Source: Styela clava
Taxonomy: Eukaryota; Chordata; Ascidiacea; Stolidobranchia; Styelidae
Direction of reading: 5' to 3'
DNA: 64,000 nt
Assembly (NCBI RefSeq): GCF_964204865.1
Contig: NC_135258.1
Coordinates: 7,927,001-7,991,000, forward strand
In this document: positions 25,289-37,400 of the stretch, piece by piece
Position numbering within the stretch: the stretch's first letter is position 1
Layout: every line of letters begins with the position of its first letter
Position numbers and translations under genes: made by a program
Notes under the pieces: model-generated
Databases searched by the model: none
The model's input: only the letters and a program-made list of their open reading frames with translations
Told to the model about the DNA's origin: nothing

Positions 25289-28200
25289 ATGATGTGGACG
25301 CTTAATACTAAGTCATTTTTCTTGATGACTTTAATCATTCTCCAATACTTCGCTTGTGAGTCTCAAGCAAGTATTAGTCTCGGAACTTGTCATCTTTCAT
25401 GTAATGAGGAAGAAGCTTGTATGGAAGGGCCTCCTGGACCACCTGGCGAGCGCGGCCCAGAAGGACCTCGCGGAATGATGGGACCAGCAGGGCCACCTAG
25501 TACTTGCTGCGAAGATCTAGTTGAACGATACGAACAGCTTGAACACCAAGTTCAAGAGTTAGATGGTAAGTTATCAAATGTTGCGATGCATTGGGAAACT
25601 TCACTTTTTCTGTTTTAGTCTTTCTATATTATATTATTATACTATTCTTTAGTCTAATATTAGTTTGGCAAGTTCATTATTTCAACGAAAAATTACAAGT
25701 TGCTAACTTGCATTACATTTGTACTTGTTGCTTGTACATTCGGGCAATTGTTATTTGGGTTGGAAAAAGCGAAATAGTTATAATTTTTTGGGCAATTCGA
25801 TACGATACAAAGAACAATACTTTGACTTGGGAAATTTATCTATACTCGTAACATGGCTCGATACCATGTAAAATTAATTTTCCAAACAATCCTTAGCTTT
25901 TAAATTATCTAAACAGGCATGGAGCATAATAAAAGTGAAATTACTTTTTCTAGAATGGACGTTTCCACGGGACTGTGCAGCGGTAAAAAGTCACGTGATA
26001 TCAAGTGGAACTTACGTGATTCATCCGTTCAAGAAAAGGAAACAAGGAGTCCAAGTGTATTGTGATCAAGTAACCGATGGTGGTGGATGGATTGTGAGTA
26101 GAGTTTTGAAAACCCTCATGTACCCTTGTATCACCATACGGCGATGAGGAGTTGGGCAATCCTTATGCATATAATCATCCACAGGATTTAAACCTGCGAA
26201 CCCACGGGGTGTAATCAGAGGTGCCATGGAAAGCGTCGTTCTAACACTAAGCCTTAGATTTTAGACCAACCGATCGAAAATAATATCCATATAATATTAT
26301 ATTATTGCATATTCTCGTTTAAGACACAGAGGAAGATTACAAACTTCTGAGTAGAATAGTTGTCCCAAAAATATGACGATCGGAACTCATTTTGAATTTA
26401 CCTGTTACATTCATTTTTAGGTATTACAAAGAAGATTTGACGGATCGGAAAATTTTTACCGTGACTGGAATGACTATGTCACCGGTTTTGGTTACATAGA
26501 ACGAGAATTCTGGCTAGGTATACTTAATATTATGAACATAATTTGCGTTGGTTATTAAAAATATAATAAAATTTACATAATGTCATATTGATGATGGCGT
26601 ACAGAGTGAAGTAGATTCCCTTAATGTTCAATTAATTTAATATTATCAGTTACAAAACTGTCACTCTACTTCTGGTCCACCCAAAATACCATCAAAATAT
26701 ACCAGATTCTAAACAATTTTATTTCTCAAATTATGACCTCGGCTTATGACTCGGGAATGCAGCGACTTGATTCGATACCGTTCTCGAGCGTTGAAAACTC
26801 CCGTTGTTCAAGGTTTGACTTCGGAACGTGGGTTAACTAATAGCTAACTGGCTCGTCTAACTTTAACTTTGACGTAAAATATTGACTAGAATTGACTCTA
26901 AAAGTTGGAAAAACATGATTCAAGGATTCAGAAACGTTGGCTATTGTTATCTTTATAATTTACAGGACTCGAGACGATGCATAAAATATCCACCAATGGT
27001 CTTCATGAGATTCGATTCGACTTTATCACAAGAGACAACGAAAAATTATTCGCAAAATATGGGTAATGGAAGTTTTTTTACGCACTGTTAAATATTTTGT
27101 AAACTTTTTTCAGTGTTTGATAAAATGAAAGAGCGTAAAAAGGCTTACAAAACGGCCGATTATTCGGGGAACTACCATTTCAAGTTTGCTAATAGTATTA
27201 CGTGTGAATATACATACTTCAATTGCCTTTAAAATTCTCAATATTTTCAAACCAGGTTTGTTGTATTCTAATCAGTACTTGTTTGAGTATTTCAACTTTA
27301 TTTAATACATCTGTGAGGCCAAAAACAATATATGGTATCGATAAATTTTCTTTGCAATTTTGAAGAATGGTATTCATGGTAAACCTGTATATTTAGATTC
27401 TAGAATGCTACATAAAAGTAACAAAAGTAATTTGTTGAAGCATTTGATGTTTCAAAGTTGCTCCGCATTTTTGTTTGTTGATCGTCATCGTTCCGTGCAA
27501 ATTTGTTCCAAGTAGACTCATTCTAAAATAACCTGAAATATCATATAAATATAAGTAGATATACCAAAAATATTCTGATTTTCAGACATTTTCAAATTGC
27601 TGGAGCAGAAGACAATTATCGAATAACTATTACTGGATATTCGGGAAATGCTGGTATGCTCAAAATAAATTGTAATTTTAACAATAAACAATACTGCTGT
27701 TTTTCGATTTATATAGCAGCGGTTACCAACCGGAGATACCCAATGGGGTTAGCAGTTCGAGTGCGCCAGAGTGATAGACGCTAAGCTGATACTACTTTGG
27801 CCTCGACACGAAAGCTTCCCATTCTCCCTAGTTTCATTGTTTGATAAGGTTATTTCTGAGGGTGTTTTTACTTTGTTGAGCATGAATTGTTTAACATAAT
27901 TGGATTTGAAATAATAAACAGAATGGTCATGAGAGCTGAAAGCCTCCGGAAGGAGGAACGACTCACGAGCCATAAATGGTTGAAAACCTCTGTCATATAG
28001 TATGTGTATGTGCAGCAACATGATCTCAATTGCCTAATCTTCATCTCTCATAAAGATAGGATTTTATCGAGCAACATGTATCGCCCTGCACTTATACCTG
28101 AGTCATTGAATTTATCGTGTTGTTTTTATTAACAGGCGATTCGATGGAGTACCATAACAATAACCAATTTTCGACGATGGATCAGGAAAACGACCTCGAC

Positions 28201-28395
28201 CCAGGAAAAAATTGCGCTGAAGAGTACAAAGGGGGTTGGTGGTACAACTGGTGTCACCACGCTAACTTGAATGGTTTATACGCAGACATAACATCGACCA
28301 AGGGTTTATCCTGGTATAAGTGGAAAAACACATACACTCCATTTGCCAAATTTGTGGAGATTAAGATCAGGAAATCAGCTGTGCCAAATCTTTAA
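25289..28395 (+). CDS. Ficolin-like lectin C, type 1
   Basis: Exons 25289-25565, 25954-26093, 26421-26517, 26966-27062, 27586-27653 and 28136-28395 join to a 312-aa open frame. The order is signal peptide, Cys pair, eight Gly-X-Y triplets, CC, heptad neck and FReD. Differences from A include WTLNTKS at the N terminus, the ACME spacer before the collagen stretch, [10 protein letters not shown] in exon 2, [12 protein letters not shown] in exon 3 and GHFQIAG (His for Gln) at the start of exon 5. Exon 6 is almost identical to that of A, with [15 protein letters not shown] and the tail KSAVPNL. It is probably a functional secreted lectin. Confidence 0.9.
26130..26300 (-). repeat. tRNA-SINE relic in intron 2 of gene C
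   Basis: Short decayed copy at the same intron position as in A, B, E, G and F. Confidence 0.4.
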
Positions 28396-28644
28396 TAGTA
28401 TATAAGTAAAATAGTTTATAACATCTACGTACAGAGTGGTCATAAAGTCGCACATCAAGGTAAATCTCAAAGATACAAAAACCTTGAAATTATTCGATCC
28501 TGAGACACAGTCTTCTCTGATTCATCATGATAATAATCCAAAATTAGAATGAGTCGCCTATTGACGTACACGTTATGACGTAGATTGTGAGTTTAACTCT
28601 GGTGTGCGACATTATAGCTATCCCTGTATTGTAGCCTACAGTCA

Positions 28645-28650
28645 AATAAA
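28645..28650 (+). promoter_or_regulatory. Poly(A) signal of gene C
   Basis: AATAAA in GTCAAATAAATACTTT, about 250 bases after the stop codon. Confidence 0.7.
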
Positions 28651-28659
28651 TACTTTCTC

Positions 28660-30276
28660 ATTAGTCCATTGAAATTTCAAGTTTTGCCTGATACATGTTT
28701 TTATGTGTGTCAAGATTATCATGTTTGCATTTTCATTGTCATCTTATGAAAGTTGCATTGTTTTGTGTCTTCTCACCTAAAATATATCACATTCCATCAT
28801 ACAATTCTTTTTTTGTCATAATGGAGGACGAATAGATGAGATTCACATTAATGTTGATCATATAGGCGTTGTCAGGTGGTGGGGGTGAAAAGAGGGGTAT
28901 TTGCAGTGCGACATAAATTCTTACGCCTCCTCCAACACCATTTTGCTCTAGTTTTGAACGGTTTATTGAAAACCGGAGGATTCCTGACTTGCTGTCAATT
29001 ATCTTTTCTCCAAATGTACCAACCGATATGGAAGAAAATGCACGCTTATATAATTTGGATAACTCCGTCAGCAAAGTAAGGCTGTTGAAAGATTCTTCAA
29101 GATATTGCTAGATATCAGTGGCTGCCTTTACCTAGGCGTTTTCGAAGCAAAACGCACGAGTAAGCGTCGTATTACCTCATTGTACAAAAAATGCCCACCT
29201 CACCAATTTTGGGTTGGCTATGGTCTTGAATGCGCCATGTCTATTCTGTAACATAGTACTGTCTCTCTGATTGCGACCAACCAAGTGAATAAAAGTAAAA
29301 AGTTTTCATTTACCGCTGAATAGCAATATTTTTTTGACTAAAAGAATCCTACTAAGGTATGCAATCTTGGTTGTGGGATTTCAGTGATTTTAGTATTAAC
29401 CTAGTTCAGCGATGACGGAGGTTTAAGAACTGCATTCTATGAGAATGTTTTTATGGGGCTAAACGCATACCGAAGTGGCACTGATTAAGATCCCCTTAGG
29501 CAGATGCGACGGTACTGCCGTAGTGTGTGTACCCCTGCCTACAGGCTTCCGTCCCTTCACACAAGTTGATGTAAAGTAGGCGAACAAAATTAGCTACCTC
29601 CGTATTGATACACATTTTTCTTGTGCGCCGGTGCAATCGCATACCAAAGTGGCACTCTCAACAGTATATTTACGGCTTTCATAGACTGAATCGTTTTTCG
29701 TACATGTGCCTAAATTTATATATTCAAGTAAATGATTATTGTCAGTTATAATAAATACATAATTAAATAAATGTTGCTTTATACAATAAATTGTTGTAAA
29801 CAGATAAATCATAACCCTGTAAAATATACAACATTTTTTGTTTTGTTTATCTTTCACGTCATTCTAAATTGAACGGATTTGTACTATCGTTATTGTAATG
29901 AAAAACGTAAATTATGTGTATATCATCATCAACATTGTATTGAATGAACTGGAACATGACTGAAATTAAAGCTATAAGCACCAGTTCTCCTGCTGCAATT
30001 TTATTGTTGTTTTAGACTTTTTTTTTGTTTGATTTCAGTGGACCCAATATTATTGTTACTATTACGTATGGAGCTTGCTATCAATTTTTGAACAAAATCT
30101 AGGAATCAAAAACATGCCTCTAGGAGAAAAAATAAAACTTTATGAATCATTAAAAACGCTCCCAGAATCTAATGATAAACTTAGGACGTCCTTAAAAGAA
30201 GAAAACATTCGAACTCCGCAAAGGGAAGTCGAAGAAAAGCAAAGCTGAACCATCATAGCCCACGGTATACAGACCA
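28660..30276. other. Intergenic block downstream of C, no gene seen
   Basis: This is a third copy of the block downstream of A and E. The match ends abruptly near 30277 (after CACGGTATACAGACCA), where type-3 upstream sequence begins, so this is a recombination breakpoint. Confidence 0.6.
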
Positions 30277-30284
30277 ATACCACC

Positions 30285-30690
30285 ATCGGAGCAATACCAC
30301 CGGAGATTCCCAAATTGACATCAAGATGCGTTTGATACATTGTGATCCCCAAGGACCAATAGACATTTACCGGTATTTAGAATTTACTCTTGAAACTATA
30401 GGCAAGAAAATACCACGTCAGTAATATGTATATGAGGACAAATGTTTCGTATCCAGCTTGTAATCCCAACGTAGTTAAATTGACGTGCGAAATGTAATTT
30501 GAAAATAAATTAAAGTTTTAATTAAATCGTGCGGTATACAAGTCTTAATAAGATTGCAAGAATAATCGAAAGGCTGCACCGGTCAAAGGCCTCATTTGAT
30601 TATTTATATTTATGCTGTACTTCAACAAGTAATAAAATCCTATGTTAGATACATACGAGACATGGTGTGCTGATTTATTATTCCCCAGAG
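30285..30690. other. Relic of the type-3 upstream region
   Basis: From CGGAGCAATACCACCGGAG onward it matches the sequence upstream of gene F (59071-59485). The match stops at ATTCCCCAGAGATAGA; the promoter and exon 1 that follow in F are missing here. Confidence 0.65.
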
Positions 30691-30694
30691 ATAG

Positions 30695-31258
30695 ACATAT
30701 CTTGGTGGTCTTGAAATCCTGAATTTCTCAATAATAAAATTTTTAGCTGGACTTAGGACTGTAGAAGTTAAGAACAGAATGGGCCTAAGTCCAGCTAAAA
30801 TTTTTAATATTATGAAATTCAGAATTTCACGACCACCACCTTGTAGAGCATGGCTCAAAACCCCTAAATACTGAAAAAACGATAGTCCCAAGTTCCAATA
30901 TGATGGGCGTGAACATCAGAAATGAAATGTCCGAAACTTACATCCCTAAAAATTTCTTCAGTGCAACTTAGGCCTAAGTCACCTTGTTTTACCTTGCATC
31001 CAATACAAAAAAAAAATCAGAAGTTGTTGAGAACAGAATGGGCCAAAGTCCATTTTGGGTTAAAAAAGCAGGAAGGAATTGAAGCTGAAGTGCCAAAAAA
31101 TATTGATTACAAAGATATTCACATCCACATTAAAATAACCAGAGCTCAGGTTTCACTAAGTGTGAATATCTAGAAATTCAAAAATAAAAAGATTCCAAAT
31201 TGTTTTTTGCGTTTTTCTCAAAACTCAAAATTGTGACATAGGCCTGTTCTGTTCTCAT
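30695..31258. mobile_element. Foldback insertion replacing exons 1-5 of ficolin relic D
   Basis: Arms near 30702-30755 and 30785-30838 are inverted copies of each other (TTTTTAGCTGGACTTAGG against CCTAAGTCCAGCTAAAA). The motif GAACAGAATGGGCC occurs near 30772 and 31031 and returns inverted near 31240 (GGCCTGTTCTGTTCTC). No coding sequence is recognised. It sits exactly where the promoter to intron 5 of a type-3 gene should be. Confidence 0.6.
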
Positions 31259-31374
31259 CCGGCGATATACTTGCTTCATCGATCTCTTATAATGATATAA
31301 TTCAATAAAGCAACATGTATCGCACTGCACTTATTCTTGGGTGATTGTATTTATCATGTTGTTTCTATTAACAG

Positions 31375-31625
31375 GCGATTCAATGGCGTTCCATAACAAT
31401 AACCAATTTTCAATGATGGATCAGGAAAATGACATCGACCAAAGAAAAAATTGGGCTGAAGCTTACAAAGAGGGGTGGTGGTACAACAGGTGTCATCACG
31501 CTAACTTGAATGGTTTATAGGCAGATACGACATCGACCAAGGGTTTATCCTGGTTGAAGTGGAAAGATACATACACTCCATTTGCCAAATTTGTAGAAAT
31601 GAATATCAGGAAACGCAGAGACTAA
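31375..31625 (+). pseudogene. Ficolin-like relic D: exon 6 only, type 3, with a nonsense mutation
   Basis: A typical AACAG acceptor precedes a full-length FReD exon 6, closest to that of gene F (tail IRKRRD). Frame is kept but TAG at 31518-31520 replaces the Tyr codon of the NLNGLY motif, and the conserved Cys of KNCAEAY is Trp. Exons 1-5 and the promoter are absent. AATAAA follows at 31696-31701. The copy is dead. Confidence 0.9.
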
Positions 31626-31709
31626 GCAGCGTGGCAAATTTGGAATAGTATAGATTACTATAGTTCATACCATCAATTGACACCAACAGGGTGTCAATAA
31701 AGTTGCGCA

Positions 31710-33655
31710 CCAAGGAAAGATCAAAATTCTAAATCTACAAAAAGCCTGGAACTTGGTAAACAGTCTTCTCCGATTCATCATGATAACATAATAAAATTCG
31801 GCATACATCAACGTCATTATGAATTATGAGTTTTACCTTGATTCGCGACTTCATAGCCGCCCTGTACTGTACAATCAAAGAATTTCTTGCTTTATTCAGT
31901 TGTCAATTTGTGCTTAGACGTTTTTATGGGTGTCAAGAGTATTATGTTCGCAGACTAATAGTACTAACGAAAGAAATTTGTATACATTTTCATTGTCAAT
32001 ATATTATGATTGCTTTGTTTTGAGTTTTTTCACCTAAAATATATTAACTTTCATCACATAATTCGACTTTTTATTATGGACCAATAGATGAGATTCATCA
32101 AAGTTCCACGCCTGTTCTGTTGATTAAGACTGAAGCATATTCTCTCATGGTAACGAACGAAGTAAATGAAAGTAAACCGTTTTCATTTGCCGTTGAATGG
32201 AGCGCAATCTTTTTATGACTGAAGATATCAATGGAAAGGGTTGGAACTCGGGCATTCCCAAATTTAAGTTACGTATATAGGGTGCTACTTTATTATGCGA
32301 TCTCTGTTGTTGTGTGATCTCAGTGAATTTAGTTATGGTTAGGAATCCCTGTTCGAGAATGTCTTTATGAGATTAATTGCACACCAAAGTCGCGCCACAA
32401 TTGTTGACACTTTGTTTAAGCATTAAGATCTGATGCCAAAATAGCTCCCTCAACAGTATATTTATTGCTAACATTAAGTCAAAGTGAATCGCTTTTTGGT
32501 GAAGACAGTCATATGTTGATTTTAGCTTGCTTACAGTTGGGTTTATAGTCTGGAGGTTATTATAAAAAAACTTGGGGCATTTAAATGAACGCAGCTACGA
32601 AAAGGTACACAAAACTAATGAAATATTTTAGATTAGTTAACTGCTGTATTACTCTGAATAGGTTGTAGTCTACATACCGAGGAAATTTCTAAATATGGTT
32701 GATTGAGATAGCATGTGCCTGACTACTGCCCTTTTCTCGTTGCCTTTGTGTTGCTAGTGCATCCTTGTTCACGGAGTGCAAGAATACCAGAGCAAGAATC
32801 AAAACGGCCACATTGGGCGGTTTAATGTTCTTGCCTCACATTCAAGCAAATTTTATTGTACACCTGACATAGTCTAGGAATAACATATGCAAAAATGTTT
32901 GTTCCACGCAAACTAGAAGTACTTGCGACGTTTAGTGAACATGAGCCAAGTAAGCTAATATGACTTTAATGAGGTTAATTGACAAGTTCCGTAAGACTTT
33001 TTGCCTCAATATCAAATATCGCAAGTAGAAAATCGTGCTATAACGTCTGAATATTTTGAGGAACTTATTTTATTTTCAAGTTGATGTCGTTGAAACCTTT
33101 AGTTGGCAACGATTTTTGTTCTCATAATTATTAAATATATATTTTTCTCGCAATATTTAAAACTTCACAAACCTCCACTAATCTAATCGCTTCATTATAA
33201 TGAGGCACCTACAATAATGTGTATGGCACATAACAATATTCGTTGTGCTGTGTTACATATCAGCTTATACTATTAAAAATGAATACTGTGAACACCCATT
33301 AAACCAGCCTCTGATAATAATAATATATTTAACGGAAAAGATGACTTTAACAGATTAGTTTACCGGAAGCGAATCGTACATTGCTATATATCGGAACAAT
33401 GTCAGGGGAGAGGAAATATGGCTTTCAAACTCTTTCATATTTCGCCATATGCTAGGTGAAAGCCAAACTATTCGAGCAAAGATGCTCAAACAATGGCTGG
33501 TCGTATCAAATGCTTTTGCCCCATGCACTCCATAGATCATAACATTATTAAAACATTGTTCAAGATTGTCTTACAATAACTAGATCGTATAATCAGTATT
33601 GAGAAGGTCTAGAGCAGTTCTCCTCAAACGGATGTATATACAACCGGGTCGGGTT
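31710..33655. other. Intergenic block, no gene seen
   Basis: The first part matches the sequence downstream of F (63215-64000) and, more distantly, downstream of B. From about 32880 it matches the 12.9-13.8, 22.3-23.2 and 52.9-53.4 kb segments, with a deletion near 33327. Confidence 0.55.
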
Positions 33656-33661
33656 CCAAAT

Positions 33662-33925
33662 AGCGACTGTTAGAACAGCGACAGTCATAATGGCGACTCC
33701 ATAACAGCGACGTAATCAAGTGAACGCATTAAAACAGCGACTGTTATGATAGCGTTATGGTTAGAGTTAGTCCAAAAAAGGTTGTTTTAAAGTCCCCTTT
33801 GGTTTCAATCTTTCACTACGCAGTATTTGCCTGTTTGTGCGTGCATACGTGTGTAGAGAAAGCCCCTAACCCTAACACGAGTTAAGTCGCTATAATACCA
33901 GTCGCTGCAATATGACAGTCGCTAT
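33662..33925. repeat. GCGAC foldback repeat, copy 3
   Basis: Same inverted arrangement as copy 2, in the same paralogous context. Confidence 0.75.
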
Positions 33926-34139
33926 CCGGCCTGGATACCATACAACCATGGGTACCAACGATTTAAAGGGTATATCACATCGATAGAGTGTCCAAGGGTG
34001 TACCACATAAAAAAAGATTTGGTACACTAACTTATGGACCTTTCCCCGAGCATCGACTTCCTTGTTTACTCCGTGACATTGGCCAATCAGCAAAATGCAA
34101 AAAGTGACGAAAAAGTCCTTTTTCGCATCCGATCAGACA

Positions 34140-34433
34140 TAGGCCGCGAGCCGAGGCCATTTATCTTTCAGTTTCGTAGCGCACATCAGGTAACTACCTG
34201 AAAATGATTTTAAAATGTTCCTTAGAAATTTAGTAACAAATATTGCCTTGTTCCCACTTCCAAAAGTTGCACGTTTTACAGAAAAGACGCTTTTACTACA
34301 ATAAATATGTGTTACCATCTGTCCTATTTTCTCTGCTTTTCCGGTATCATGGGCCAATGAACGCAGACTTCTGCAAGACGTAACAGTCAAGTTAGTCAGC
34401 TGTAGGTGGATCCCCAGTGGTCGGATGAATATC
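34140..34433 (+). repeat. Left terminal inverted repeat of the 7-kb element
   Basis: Inverted match to 40850-41134; shared blocks include GTTTCGTAGCGCACATCAGG and AAAATGATTTTAAAATGTT. Confidence 0.85.
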
Positions 34434-34435
34434 AG

Positions 34436-37400
34436 ATGTACTACAAGTAGTAGTAGTAGTATTTTATTTCGTCAACAATGTCAAAATCAAAATACAACAT
34501 ACAACATTTCAAAATTAATTTCCAAGGCATTGTGACGAGGCTGTGACGAAGCGACCGTTAGGTCATCGAGTCAGTCACAGCCTTCAAAAAAATATAAAAT
34601 TACCATTTTTTAAACGAAATTGAGCTGAAGTAGCATACACCGAAAATAAATTAACAAAACTAACAGAGAGGAAAACAAAAACAAAAGAAAAAACAAAACT
34701 CAATTGAATATGTTTAAACCATACTATGGGGGATGGCATGTACACAGTATAATTCAAGCCTAACCAACTGGAATAATGGTCTTTTACAGTTAATGTTCTA
34801 TAGTAGAGTCGTATGTTTCACGAAAAAGGGACTCTAGCTTCGCTTTAAATACTAGTTCGATACATTGAGTGGCATGTAAAATCGTTAGAGTGACTCAGAC
34901 AGGAAATAAATTACAATAAACTGTGCAGTAATAATTAGAGGTATGACATCATCAAAATTGTCAATTGAAGCCTTGAATTTGAAAATTCTGTAAATACAAT
35001 CGTGAATTTTAGAGTATCCATTCTTGCTATAATAGTGGTTTTGGTGTTGTTCTGTTGGAAAATAACACAAGAAAACGTTGAAATAAAAATTAATTAACCT
35101 CTACTAGACACAAAATCTCGCAAGTTCAAGGTTGTTCAATAGAAATTTTGTCGCATAAAAAAATATTATTTTAGGAGTGTGTTTTAAACATACCGGTATA
35201 TAACTGAATAGAACTCTATTAAAAACACGCTATGAAAAAGTCATTTAGGGCTTAATGGTTGACAATTAAAATAACCCATGTAAAATGGCCACAGAGCGAC
35301 TGGCGGAGTAGGGTTAAAACACAGTAATTTCTTGTCCTCCTACCAACAGCGACCGATGGTGTGAGTATGTCACTTGTAGCTATCGATATATTTTTTAAAA
35401 AGTTTGCGGGCGAAACATGCATAGCTGCAGTCTTTTATTTCCTGACTAATTTCATTCCAAATAACCGGACCTTGGAACAATATGGATTTTTGCAAAATCG
35501 ATGAGTCTGACCTTGGAACAAATAGGTTGTGCTGTGAGTATCTTGTGCCATGATTGTGGATTAAACCTATGTTTTGAAAATAATTCATAAAAGTATTTGG
35601 AGAACAGTTTTGTTTCGTACGGTACATAAATTTTGCAACTTCATAACGATATAAGTCATTAAGTTTAAGAAGTTTATGTTTATAATAGTACGGTGTTGTA
35701 TTTTCTTTGTAACTGCTATTGGAAATTATGCGAATTGCTCTGTTTTGCAGTACACTGAGCTTTTTCAGATGCTGTTTTGCCGAACAACCCCATATTATTA
35801 TACCATAAGACATATGTGAATAAAAGAGACTGTAATAAATTTGTAAAAGAGTTTTTTGTGAGACCAATCCACGTAGCTTACTCAGCGTTCCAACGGCTCG
35901 TGCTAACTTTTTTGATAGCAGTTCAATGTGACTACTCCAGTTCAAGCAACAATCAATTTCAAGTCCCAAGTAAGAAGCTTTTTTTACCTTTTCCAGCTTA
36001 AAACCATCAAGATATAGATTTACGCTTGCACGATCATTCTTAGAAATTACAATGTATTTAGTCTTCTGGGGATTCACAGTTAGCTTGTTGGAGTGCATCC
36101 ATTTGCCAATCTTTGAGAGCTCAGAATTGCAATCGGTTTCTAATTGATGAATGGAACATCTCGAAAGTTTGAAAGAAGTGTCATCAGCAAAAAGATGTGT
36201 CGAAAATTTACTGGAATTATGGATATCATTCACATAGATTATGAACAATAGAGGCCCCAAAACAGAACCTTGTGGTACGCCCATACTAACATTTTGTGAA
36301 GTAGATCTAACATTACCAAAACTGACATATTGCATACGTTCACTTATGTAACTTTTTATCAACGCCAGTGCATTACCTCTTATACCATAATGATGAAGTT
36401 TGTGCAGTAATATTGAGTGATCAATTGTATCAAAAGCTTTTTTTAAGTCCACGTAAATGTTAACCGAATGTTGTTTTTCAGCAATATTCATATATAGATG
36501 AGTAACACTGTCTAAAACCGCGTGAATTGTTGAGTGTTCAAGTCTAAAACCGAATTGTTTATCTGACAAAATGTCAAATTTGTCCAGATATTCTGCCAAT
36601 CTGATGTGTAATAGTTTTTCGAACAGTTTGGCTACAGCTGGAAGAACTGAAATTGGTCGATAATTGCTTACTATGCTTGGATCTCCTGATTTAAACACAG
36701 GCGTCACTTTTGCCACTTTCAGGCATTGCGGAAAGACTCCATGCTGCATGCATGTATTAAAGATATCTGTAAGATTCTTGCTAATGATATGAATCATCAT
36801 TTTTAGAAAACGAATAGACAGGCCGTCCGGACCAGAAGCTTTTCTTGAATCCATTTTGTTTACAAGTGAAATAATTTCATATTCTAGTATAGGCTCCAGA
36901 TAAATTGAATTTTTCTGGGGTTCGCCTAAATATTTCATAAAATTTATAGAATTATTTGTCAGATTTGATGCAAGATTAGGACCAACGTTTACAAAGTAAG
37001 TGTTAAATTCTTCGCATATGGACTGGTAGTTGCATATAATGCCATAATTTGTCTCAATTTCGTGTGGAAATTTTTGTTTATGCTTCTTATTAGTGATTGT
37101 GTTAATGAGATTCCATGTCTTTTTTGTGTCACCCTCTAGTTCTTTGAATTTTTCTTGATAAAATTTTATTTTAGCCTTTTTCTTGATATGTGTAAGAATG
37201 TTAGAGTATCTTTTGTAATATCTTATTTTTGTTTTGTCCATGGATAAAAAATGACTTTTATATAAACGTTTACGAGTCGCGATTGATTTTTTGATACCTA
37301 TCGTAAACCACGGTTTCGAGTCGAATCTCAGTTCTCTACGCGTTTTTTTTCTCAGCGGAGCATGTTTGTCAACAGCTGATTTCAGAATTTCCAAAAGCGT

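Noticed and set aside
28787-29074. 95-codon ORF repeated at 46162-46449
   Set aside because: It is interrupted in the third copy downstream of A (near 5880-6170) and overlaps a noncoding 3' flank.
35777-36001. 74-codon + strand ORF inside the LINE
   Set aside because: It is antisense to the reverse transcriptase frame.
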